From Cyclobacteriaceae bacterium (GTDB lineage Bacteria; Bacteroidota; Bacteroidia; Cytophagales; Cyclobacteriaceae), in assembly GCA_029858965.1 (NCBI GenBank), contig JAOUDZ010000033.1:1-43989 (forward strand): a stretch of DNA of 43,989 bases. Direction: 5' to 3'. The notes below the pieces were generated by a model. It was given only the letters and a program-made list of their open reading frames with translations. It ran no database searches and had not been told where the DNA came from. The translations under genes and the position numbers were made by a program. Below are positions 33,273 to 40,297 of this stretch, in pieces. Every line of letters begins with the position of its first letter. Position 1 is the stretch's first letter.

Positions 33273-34589
33273 ATGGAAATTATTTTATTGTTTATCGGAA
33301 TCGTAATCGGTGTTGTGGCTTCATGGCTTATACTAAAGTTTAAATTTTCCGCCGATAAGCAAGGCGCTTTATCGGCCATCATGGTAGAGCAAGAGAAAAA
33401 CAAAACTCTTACCGCGCAAATACTTGAACTGAAGCGAGAAGTCGACGTTGAACGCCAAAAAGGCCTTGAAGCAAACAACAGTTTAGCTGCTGCTGAGGCT
33501 GATTACCGCAATCTCCAGGAAAAACTCCAGGATCAGAAAAAGGAGTTTGAGGCATTAAACGAAAAATTCGCACACCAGTTCAAGAATTTAGCAAATGATA
33601 TCTTCGAAGAAAAAAGTAAAAAATTCACAGATCAGAACAAGGCCAACATTCTTGATTTGTTGAAGCCGTTGGGTGAAAAAATTGTTGACTTCGAAAAAAG
33701 AGTTGAAGACACGCACAAAGACACCATTTCAAGGAACAGCGCCCTGCGAGAGCAACTCGAAAATCTGCAAAGGCTTAATGTACAGATGACCAAAGAGGCC
33801 GAGAATCTCACCAGAGCATTACGTGGAGATACTAAGACACAAGGCGCGTGGGGGGAATTTATACTGGAAAGTATTCTGGAGAAATCAGGATTGGAAAAGG
33901 ATCGTGAATACTTTATTCAGGAGTCCTTCACAACAACTGACGGGCGGCTACGTCCTGATGTGATAATCCGACTTCCAGAAAACAAACACGTAATTATCGA
34001 TTCAAAAGTCAGTCTTACTGCGTATAATAATTTTGTTAATACTGATGTTGAGGAAGAAAAAATTGTTCATCTGAAAAACCATTTGATTTCCATTCGGCAG
34101 CACATGAAATTATTGGGTGATAAAAATTATCACAAGAATATTACCGACAATAGTCCGGATTTTGTCATCATGTTCATTCCTATTGAGCCGGCTTACATTC
34201 TGGCCATTCAAAGTGAGAAAACCTTATATGAGGAGGCGCTTGGACGAAGGATTGTTTTTGTGAGCCCAACATTGCTTATTCCTTCATTACAATTAATTAA
34301 GAACACGTGGAAGCAGGAGTATCAAACAAGGCATGTTATGGACATTGCCAGTAAGGCTGGCGATCTGTATGATAAGTTCGTAGGATTCTCTGAAGATATG
34401 ATTACGTTGGGCCGGCACCTGGATTCCTCAAAGAAATTTTACGAAGAGTCGATGAAAAAGCTTTCCGTGGGCAGCGGTAATTTAGTGCGTCGTGTAGAAG
34501 ACCTTAAAAAGCTGGGTGCTAAGGCTAGTAAAAGTATAGATGCCAATCTTATCCAACGTTCGGAAGACCAGGGCGATTTGTTCGAATAG
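33273..34589 (+). CDS. rmuC: DNA recombination protein RmuC
   Basis: The 438-aa product has an N-terminal membrane anchor (LLFIGIVIGVVASWLIL), a coiled-coil at about 40-110 and a C-terminal RmuC nuclease-like domain containing LRGDTKTQGAWGE, RLRPDVIIRLPENKHVIIDSKVSL (in part) and FVIMFIPIEPAYI. RmuC limits recombination at short inverted repeats in E. coli and belongs to the PD-(D/E)XK-like group. The Asp and the Ser-Lys of the DSKVS motif fit the metal centre. It is followed after 140 bases by a GroES-like gene on the same strand. The start at 33273 is the only Met before the anchor. Confidence 0.93.
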   Translation: MEIILLFIGIVIGVVASWLILKFKFSADKQGALSAIMVEQEKNKTLTAQILELKREVDVERQKGLEANNSLAAAEADYRNLQEKLQDQKKEFEALNEKFAHQFKNLANDIFEEKSKKFTDQNKANILDLLKPLGEKIVDFEKRVEDTHKDTISRNSALREQLENLQRLNVQMTKEAENLTRALRGDTKTQGAWGEFILESILEKSGLEKDREYFIQESFTTTDGRLRPDVIIRLPENKHVIIDSKVSLTAYNNFVNTDVEEEKIVHLKNHLISIRQHMKLLGDKNYHKNITDNSPDFVIMFIPIEPAYILAIQSEKTLYEEALGRRIVFVSPTLLIPSLQLIKNTWKQEYQTRHVMDIASKAGDLYDKFVGFSEDMITLGRHLDSSKKFYEESMKKLSVGSGNLVRRVEDLKKLGAKASKSIDANLIQRSEDQGDLFE

Positions 34590-34729
34590 CCCCGATTAAT
34601 ACCATCAACAGTCGTTTTAGCGCAAAAGCATAATCGGAAACCGCTGATCCAATGAGTAACATAAAAGACAGGATAAATTGAATCCAACCTTTTTTACAAA
34701 GAATTGATTTGGCTGCATAAATTTGAGCC

Positions 34730-35104
34730 ATGAAGATTACAGCGGACAACAAATTAAAAAAGCTGATTGTAGTGGGGGACAGGGTGCTGATTAAGCCAAG
34801 CAAGCAAACCGACAAAACAGCATCAGGGTTATATCTTCCGCCCGGAGTCCAGGAAAAAGAGAAAATTCAAAGCGGCTATGTAATCAAAGTTGGCCCGGGA
34901 TATCCCTTGCCGCTGCCTGCAGATACAGATGATCTTTGGAAGGGGAAAGAAGAACAAATAAAGTACCTGCCCCTTCAGGCACAGGAAGGCGATCTGGCAA
35001 TATTTCTTCAAAAAGGGGCTATTGAAGTAATTTATGAAGAAGAAAAATATTTCATCGTACCGCAAGCTTCAATACTAATGCTTGAACGGGAAGAAGATCT
35101 TTAA
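34730..35104 (+). CDS. GroES-family co-chaperone paralogue
   Basis: The 124-aa protein has the GroES fold signature GDRVLIKPSKQTDKTASGLYLPP with the mobile-loop type sequence, then SGYVIKVGPG. It carries about 25 extra residues (LPLPADTDDLWKGKEEQIKY) between the core strands and so is longer than the usual 95-residue GroES. groEL is not next to it, so it is probably an accessory GroES-like protein rather than the main co-chaperonin. It may assist a GroEL or have a different role. Only 2 bases separate it from the next small gene, so the two are almost certainly one transcript. Confidence 0.85.
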   Translation: MKITADNKLKKLIVVGDRVLIKPSKQTDKTASGLYLPPGVQEKEKIQSGYVIKVGPGYPLPLPADTDDLWKGKEEQIKYLPLQAQEGDLAIFLQKGAIEVIYEEEKYFIVPQASILMLEREEDL

Positions 35105-35106
35105 CT

Positions 35107-35316
35107 ATGGCTGGCCTCTCCTTTGACGTGCTCCGAACAGGTAAAAAATACCGGCTCATCAATTTTGGGGAACAGCATGATTTTGTTATTGAGCATATTC
35201 TGACGGATGGGGATTTTAAAGTAAAAGATCTTCATTCCCTGGAGCGCTTTCATTTGAAAGAACTCATAACCTACGGAAAAGGAAAGGACTATTATCTGGA
35301 AGAAATCAGACCATAG
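35107..35316 (+). CDS. Small hypothetical protein coupled to the GroES-like gene
   Basis: This 69-aa protein starts 2 bases after the GroES-like stop. It is rich in aromatic and charged residues, has no signal peptide or membrane segment, and shows a regular strand pattern (KKYRLINF, DFVIEHIL, DFKVKDLH, ERFHLKELITY). I do not recognise a family. The tight spacing, the usual start codon and the soluble composition support a real gene. Its role is unknown and may relate to the chaperone paralogue. Confidence 0.75.
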   Translation: MAGLSFDVLRTGKKYRLINFGEQHDFVIEHILTDGDFKVKDLHSLERFHLKELITYGKGKDYYLEEIRP

Positions 35317-35389
35317 GTCAGCTTCCAGCAATAATTAATGATATCAGGGGATAGAATTTCATGGCTTTTTTACGATCTATCCTTTCAGG

Positions 35390-35429
35390 TAAAAATTAAG
35401 AAGAGAAACGGTGATGCTGCCCGTTTCTC
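35390..35429 (-). terminator. Likely terminator of ndk
   Basis: GAGAAACGG (35403-35411) pairs perfectly with CCGTTTCTC (35421-35429) over a 9-base loop. On the minus strand the stem is followed by TTCTTAATTTTTA, so the T-rich tract lies at 35390-35402. It is 31 bases beyond the ndk stop. Confidence 0.6.
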
Positions 35430-35459
35430 ACTTGGAAAGTGCGTTTTCTACTCCTGCCT

Positions 35460-35879
35460 TTAGAATCGCTCAAGGTTCGAAAAGAAAAAGTTTCCTTCCA
35501 GTGCTGCATTATCGTCACTATCAGAACCATGAATAGCATTCGCTTCAATGGACTTGGCAAATAAGTTACGGATCGTTCCTGGCGCCGCTTTCTGTGGGTC
35601 AGTGGCCCCAATTAATTTTCTGAAGTCTTCCACAGCATTTTCTTTCTCCAGAATCATAGGGCAAATTGCGCCAGAAGACATATAAGCACAAAGATCGTTG
35701 TAGAATGGGCGTTCTTTGTGAACCGCATAGAACTCGCCTGCCCTGGTTTTGCTGAGTTGGGTCTTTTTCATCGCAACAATGCGGAATCCAGCCTCCTCAA
35801 TCATCTTTGTAATTGCCCCCGTATTTCCTGCATTAACGGCATCGGGCTTAATCATTGTAAAAGTTCTTTTTCCTGCCAT
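35460..35879 (-). CDS. ndk: Nucleoside-diphosphate kinase
   Basis: The 139-aa enzyme shows [10 protein letters not shown] with Lys 11, [14 protein letters not shown], and the catalytic His 117 in NAIHGSDS, which is phosphorylated during transfer of the gamma-phosphate between nucleotides. The length is standard for the cytoplasmic enzyme. It has its own promoter (35928-35957) and a hairpin terminator on the far side, so it is probably monocistronic. It faces the DHH gene from a divergent position. Confidence 0.97.
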   Translation of the reverse strand: MAGKRTFTMIKPDAVNAGNTGAITKMIEEAGFRIVAMKKTQLSKTRAGEFYAVHKERPFYNDLCAYMSSGAICPMILEKENAVEDFRKLIGATDPQKAAPGTIRNLFAKSIEANAIHGSDSDDNAALEGNFFFSNLERF

Positions 35880-35927
35880 GGTTGAATATTCGATTTAGTT
35901 AAGTGGTATTAGTCCTCTAAATGGTCG

Positions 35928-35957
35928 CAAAAATAGCATATAAGTCAACAGTCCCAA
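35928..35957 (-). promoter_or_regulatory. Promoter of ndk
   Basis: On the minus strand TTG (35957-35955) is followed after exactly 19 bases by TATTTTTG (35935-35928), a full match to the Bacteroidota promoter pattern TTG-N19-TAnnTTTG. The predicted start gives a leader of about 40 bases before the ATG at 35879. Confidence 0.7.
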
Positions 35958-36022
35958 GGCCAGCTATTACCGGTTTTGTGGTTTAATGGCTTTCCCCCTC
36001 GGCAACTATCCTTTATTGGGTA

Positions 36023-36052
36023 TTGACTATGGACTAAAATTCATCATTTTTG
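36023..36052 (+). promoter_or_regulatory. Promoter of the DHH phosphoesterase gene
   Basis: TTG at 36023-36025 is followed after 19 bases by CATTTTTG (36045-36052), 7 of 8 to TAnnTTTG. It places transcription start near 36059, upstream of the ATG at 36077 and downstream of an in-frame TTG at 36050 that would otherwise be taken as start. Confidence 0.6.
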
Positions 36053-36076
36053 CCCTTTATTTTTCGCGACGAGCCG

Positions 36077-37090
36077 ATGCAGCATATTCAGACCTTTAAG
36101 GATTATTTGAGCAAGCCTCAAAAAATGGTCATTTTGACGCATTTGAGCCCTGATGCAGACGCCCTGGGGTCATCATTGGGGCTTTCGCGCTATTTGAAGA
36201 AGAAGGGGCATTCCGTAATTGTAATAGCCCCCAGCGAATATCCTGATTTTATCAATTGGATGCCTGAAGAGAATGAGGTTTTGGTATTTCAGAAAGAGAA
36301 GCCAGAAAATAGTGCTCAATTCATCCAGGAAGCCGATACCATCTTTTGCCTGGACTTCTCAAGCCTGAACCGGATAAATGAACTGGGTGATATGGTGCGG
36401 AAAGCGTCTGCCAAGCGTGTTCTCATCGATCATCATCTCGAACCAGAAAGATTTGCTGATTTTGAGCAATGGGATAGCACCGCGGCCTCAACAGCTGAGT
36501 TGGTTTACCAATTAATTGTTGAATTGGGTGATAAAGCCCTGGTTGACAGCAATATGGCTGATTTCCTATACGCTGGAATAATGACGGATACCGGAGGATT
36601 CAGGCATTCCAACACGAGTTACAAGGTTTTTCAGGTTGCCGCCCAACTGGTAGAAATTGGTGCCAATCCATACAAAGTTTCCAAGCTTATTTACGATACA
36701 AATACAATAGAAAGATTACGCCTGACGGGCTATGTGCTAGCCGAAAAGCTCCAGGTACTGCCAGCATACAGAACAGCCTATATGGTTCTGACTGCAGAAG
36801 AACTTAAGCGTTTTTCGTCCCAAAATGGGGATACTGAGGGGTTGGTTAACTATGGACTTTCTATCAAAGGGATTAAGCTTTCGGTAATCATATCCGATCG
36901 TAAAGAAAACATCAGACTTTCTTTGCGGTCGCTTGGAAACTTCTCGGTTAATGAAATGGCACGGACTCATTTTGGTGGTGGAGGTCACCGCAATGCCGCT
37001 GGCGGCCAAACTACGATGACATTAGAAGAAACGGTCAAGAAATTCCTTGACCTTCTCCCTTCATATAAAGATCAATTATCTGCCGAATAA
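36077..37090 (+). CDS. DHH-family phosphoesterase (NrnA-like)
   Basis: The 337-aa protein has the DHH metal-binding series: His 22, Asp 26 and Asp 28 (HLSPDADALG), Asp 93 (CLDFS), the DHH triad 118-120 (LIDHHLE), and the DHHA1 C-terminal GGGGHRNAAGG. This is the NrnA layout, combining oligoribonuclease and 3'-phosphoadenosine 5'-phosphate phosphatase activities. It could also be a related DHH enzyme such as a cyclic-dinucleotide hydrolase. I use the ATG at 36077 because a promoter overlaps the alternative TTG at 36050. It opens a plus-strand run with two FKBP lipoproteins, rdgB and udk. Confidence 0.9.
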   Translation: MQHIQTFKDYLSKPQKMVILTHLSPDADALGSSLGLSRYLKKKGHSVIVIAPSEYPDFINWMPEENEVLVFQKEKPENSAQFIQEADTIFCLDFSSLNRINELGDMVRKASAKRVLIDHHLEPERFADFEQWDSTAASTAELVYQLIVELGDKALVDSNMADFLYAGIMTDTGGFRHSNTSYKVFQVAAQLVEIGANPYKVSKLIYDTNTIERLRLTGYVLAEKLQVLPAYRTAYMVLTAEELKRFSSQNGDTEGLVNYGLSIKGIKLSVIISDRKENIRLSLRSLGNFSVNEMARTHFGGGGHRNAAGGQTTMTLEETVKKFLDLLPSYKDQLSAE

Positions 37091-37144
37091 AATATCAACC
37101 TTTACAACTTTTTGCAAAATTAAACTGTCTAACAAAAATTAATC

Positions 37145-38032
37145 ATGAATAGAATTTCAATTGTGCTGGTCGGATTGACATTGCTCTGTGTAGCGTGTAC
37201 GAAATCTGAGAAAGAAACCCCCAATGGTCTGAAATTTACTGTCCTCAAAACTGGAGACGGAGTATTACCTGTGAAAGAAGATGTCGTAGTTTTTGATTAC
37301 CTCTTAAAGGATTCAAAAGATTCAGTTTGGAGCGATACATACTCCCAGGGCATTCCTGCAGCCATCCCCATTGCAGACAGTTCCGCCATTGCAACAGAAA
37401 GAGGAATGTTTCAAATGTTTCGAATGCTTTCGAAAGGCGACAGCGTTCGAGTTGCTATGAGCATTTCAAAATTCTTTCAGGACATCGCCGGCAGCCCCAC
37501 GCCGCCTGATGTCGACTCTACGCTCAACATTTCATACTACATCCAGGTAAAAGAAATAATGAAGATGGATCAATTCCGGGAATACCAGATGAATTTGATG
37601 GAAAACAAAAGATCCAGCCAGGTGGCCAAAGATGCTGCGATTATCAGTAAGTATTTAGCTGACAACAATGTAGATGCTGAGCAGGACAGCAGTGGCATAA
37701 GGTATGTTATCCACAGAAGCAATGGCGGGACTAAGCCAACGGCGGAAAATTGTGTTGAAGTTGACTACAAAGGATCATTTATGGAGAGCGGTGAGGTTTT
37801 CGATCAGCAAAAAAGCATTGCTTTCCCCCTCAACCGGGTAATCCCCGGATGGCAGCGGGCTATACCAATGCTGGGGATCGGCGATTCGGCTACTTTCTAT
37901 ATTCCTTCCGGCCTTGCATATGGCCCAGAGGGTGCGCAAGGGGCGATTCCTCCCAATGCAATTTTAGTATTTGATGTTTCGTTACTTGGTATAGGCAATG
38001 GGTTTGACCAAGCTACCGGAAATTGTAATTGA
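37145..38032 (+). CDS. FKBP-type peptidyl-prolyl isomerase lipoprotein, double-domain (first)
   Basis: The 295-aa protein has a lipobox at residues 15-18 (CVAC), so the mature N-terminal Cys is lipidated. The first half, from KFTVLKTGDG to about residue 145, is a degenerate FKBP-like domain with low match to the active-site residues; the second, with VDYKGSFMESGEVFDQ, NRVIPGWQRAIPMLGIGDSATFYIPSGLAYG and PPNAILVFDVSLL (parts), is a canonical FKBP domain that could isomerise prolyl bonds in the periplasm. It lies 54 bases after the DHH gene and 25 before the next FKBP gene. A likely envelope protein-folding factor. Confidence 0.9.
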   Translation: MNRISIVLVGLTLLCVACTKSEKETPNGLKFTVLKTGDGVLPVKEDVVVFDYLLKDSKDSVWSDTYSQGIPAAIPIADSSAIATERGMFQMFRMLSKGDSVRVAMSISKFFQDIAGSPTPPDVDSTLNISYYIQVKEIMKMDQFREYQMNLMENKRSSQVAKDAAIISKYLADNNVDAEQDSSGIRYVIHRSNGGTKPTAENCVEVDYKGSFMESGEVFDQQKSIAFPLNRVIPGWQRAIPMLGIGDSATFYIPSGLAYGPEGAQGAIPPNAILVFDVSLLGIGNGFDQATGNCN

Positions 38033-38057
38033 AAAAATGGTTATTAAAAGAAATAAT

Positions 38058-38984
38058 ATGAAGAAGCTTTTTGGTGGAATAGCGTTGAATGCATTGGCCT
38101 TAATTGGATTATCATTGGGATTAACATCCTGCCTCGATTCAGGCTCGGGTACAGATCCGCTTACCCAGCTACAAAATGAAATATCAGCAATAGACAACTA
38201 TCTGTCTGATAACAACATTACGGCGATCACGGACCATCGTGGCATTCGCATGGTCATTACAGAACTTGGAACGGGATTGCCCGCCAAGTTCACCAACACA
38301 GTCGATGTTGATTATGTGGGGAAACTTTTTAGTGACGGAAAGACATTCGATCAAGGCAACACCAAAGGTCTTGTTACCAATTATATCGATGGCTGGAAAA
38401 TTGCATTGACTACACTTCCTGTTGGTTCCAAAGCCACCTTGTATATTCCATCCTATTGGGGTTATGGTACCGGCGGCGCAGGTAACGGATCTATTCCTGC
38501 CAACGCCACATTAGTATTTGATATTATTTTCAACAAAGTGACAGAGTCCACTCAGGATATTCAGCGACTTACCGCTGACACAGTAGCCATTAGTGAGTAT
38601 CTCGATTCGAAAAGCATCGAAGCCATTAAAGACACTACCGGTGTAAGTTATGTTATTGATGTGCTTGGCACCGGCCCAATACCCTCCTGGTTTGATAAGG
38701 TGACTTTCAACTACACGGTCAGGTTATTAACCGATGATTCCAAGGTTGTGTACGAAGAATCTTTGGAACCCACATCTGATTTTTATAGCCGGGTGGTTAA
38801 TTTCAACCACGGCTGGAAAATTGCGCTTCAAAAACTACCTAAGGGATCGAAAGGAAGATTCTATATTCCTTCCGGCCTTGGTTTTGGTGATGTCAAACAA
38901 ACAGACCAATCAGGAATTACAACTATTCCTGCGAACTCCAATATCATCGTCGAATTACAACTCACTGATGTAGTTCAGGAGTGA
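38058..38984 (+). CDS. FKBP-type peptidyl-prolyl isomerase lipoprotein, double-domain (second)
   Basis: The 308-aa protein starts at the ATG 38058, just before a lipoprotein signal ending in GLTSC (Cys 25); in-frame Met codons 38037 and 37998 only add positively charged residues, and the latter overlaps the previous gene. The first FKBP domain (about 60-155, with DYVGKLFSDGKTFDQ and SIPANATLVFDI) is closer to canonical. The second (about 200-305, GLGFGDVKQTDQSG and IPANSNIIVELQL) is more diverged. Its last bases overlap the rdgB start. It is a paralogue of the previous protein, probably from a duplication. Confidence 0.9.
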   Translation: MKKLFGGIALNALALIGLSLGLTSCLDSGSGTDPLTQLQNEISAIDNYLSDNNITAITDHRGIRMVITELGTGLPAKFTNTVDVDYVGKLFSDGKTFDQGNTKGLVTNYIDGWKIALTTLPVGSKATLYIPSYWGYGTGGAGNGSIPANATLVFDIIFNKVTESTQDIQRLTADTVAISEYLDSKSIEAIKDTTGVSYVIDVLGTGPIPSWFDKVTFNYTVRLLTDDSKVVYEESLEPTSDFYSRVVNFNHGWKIALQKLPKGSKGRFYIPSGLGFGDVKQTDQSGITTIPANSNIIVELQLTDVVQE

Positions 38985-39574
38985 AGATTTGTTTCGCATC
39001 AAACAACCAGTATAAACTGGCAGAGGTGAAGCACGTTTTGAGGGGTGACCAGATTGATATTGCAAGCCTAGACGATATACATTGTCTGGAGGAGCTTCCA
39101 GAAACGGGCCAAACACTTGAAGAGAATGCACTTCAAAAGGCACAGTACGTTTTTCAAAAATATGCCATTGCCTGTTTCGCAGATGATACCGGCCTCGAAG
39201 TTGAAGCCTTACAGGGAGCTCCAGGCGTATACTCAGCCCGTTACGCCGGGGAGCATAAGAACAGTGAGGACAACATGAACCTGCTCCTTGCTCATTTAAA
39301 GGACAATCCAAATAGAAACGCCCAATTTCGCACCGTGATTGCCCTGGTAGGGCTCAAAGATCAGCCCCTAATCTTTGAGGGAATTATTCGCGGAAGCATT
39401 ATCTCGGACCGAAGAGGGTCCTCTGGCTTTGGTTACGATCCCGTGTTCATACCACATGGGCACACCAGGACTTTTGCCGAAATGAGCCTGGAAGAAAAGA
39501 ATACGGTAAGTCATCGCGCAATAGCGGTCAAAAAATTAGAAGCCTATTTGCAGTCGTATACAATACCACGATAA
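38981..39574 (+). CDS. rdgB: RdgB/HAM1-type non-canonical purine NTP pyrophosphatase
   Basis: The 197-aa enzyme has ICFASNNQYKLAEVK (the SNNxxK substrate site), FADDTGLEVEALQGAPGVYSARYAG with the catalytic Asp, and SGFGYDPVF and FAEMSLEEKNTVSHRA. It removes ITP, dITP and XTP from nucleotide pools. The start is GTG at 38981, overlapping the preceding stop in a GTGA arrangement, so translation is coupled. It fits with the nucleotide-related DHH and udk genes of this run. Confidence 0.95.
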   Translation: MKICFASNNQYKLAEVKHVLRGDQIDIASLDDIHCLEELPETGQTLEENALQKAQYVFQKYAIACFADDTGLEVEALQGAPGVYSARYAGEHKNSEDNMNLLLAHLKDNPNRNAQFRTVIALVGLKDQPLIFEGIIRGSIISDRRGSSGFGYDPVFIPHGHTRTFAEMSLEEKNTVSHRAIAVKKLEAYLQSYTIPR

Positions 39575-39601
39575 GTAATTCGTATTTTGGCTGTCTATTC
39601 A

Positions 39602-40225
39602 ATGCGTCAAACATACACCATCGGCATTACTGGCGGCAGTGGCTCAGGAAAAACATATTTCATCAATACACTATCGGCCCGTTTTCAGCCCTCAGAAATA
39701 TGCCTGATCTCGCAGGATCACTACTATAAACCCATCGAGGAGCAGGTTATAGATGCTCAGGGCATAACTAATTTTGACCTCCCCAGTTCCATTGAGCCCG
39801 AAAAATTATTGGCAGACATTCTAAAGCTAAAAAGAGGTGAGCGCCTCCTTAAATCCGAATATACTTTCAACAACCCCTATGCCACCCCTAAGCAACTTGA
39901 ATTCCGACCAGCGCCAATTTTAATCATTGAAGGGCTGTTTGTTCAATATTTTCCGGAAATTGAAAGGGAACTTGATCTGAAGATTTTTATTGAAGCCAAA
40001 GACCATATCAAGCTCAGCCGCAGAATACACCGAGATAATACGGAGCGGGGATACGCCCTGAATGACGTATTGTACAGGTACGAGCATCACGTTATGCCCG
40101 TTTACGAATCGCTGATCAAGCCCCTAAAACATCAGGCCGACCTGGTTATTCCAAACAACGATCATTTTGAACATGCGCTTGATATATTGGTCAACGCATT
40201 AACGACGCATCTGCAAAAAGGATAA
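39602..40225 (+). CDS. udk: Uridine kinase
   Basis: The 207-aa protein has the P-loop GGSGSGKT at 11-18, then QDHYYKPIEEQ and FDLPSSIEP typical of uridine kinase, and RRIHRDNTERGY for the lid. It phosphorylates uridine and cytidine for pyrimidine salvage. I start at the ATG 39602; the TTG at 39587 in the same frame would be unusual and adds five residues. It follows rdgB after 27 bases and converges on secDF, separated by a terminator. Confidence 0.94.
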   Translation: MRQTYTIGITGGSGSGKTYFINTLSARFQPSEICLISQDHYYKPIEEQVIDAQGITNFDLPSSIEPEKLLADILKLKRGERLLKSEYTFNNPYATPKQLEFRPAPILIIEGLFVQYFPEIERELDLKIFIEAKDHIKLSRRIHRDNTERGYALNDVLYRYEHHVMPVYESLIKPLKHQADLVIPNNDHFEHALDILVNALTTHLQKG

Positions 40226-40242
40226 TGGCGTTAACAGCATCC

Positions 40243-40276
40243 AAAAAAAAGATGCCCAGGCGAACCCAGGCATCTT
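40243..40276 (-). terminator. Intrinsic terminator of secDF
   Basis: AAGATGCC (40249-40256) pairs perfectly with GGCATCTT (40269-40276). On the minus strand the stem is followed by a run of eight T (40250-40243). It is 22 bases past the secDF stop, and on the plus strand it could also slow udk transcription, though that side has no T-run. Confidence 0.85.
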
Positions 40277-40297
40277 GTTGCATTTGAATACAATATT

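Noticed and set aside
36050-36076. TTG start extending the DHH phosphoesterase by nine residues
   Set aside because: It falls on a -7 promoter element, and the ATG at 36077 begins right at the family's usual N-terminus.
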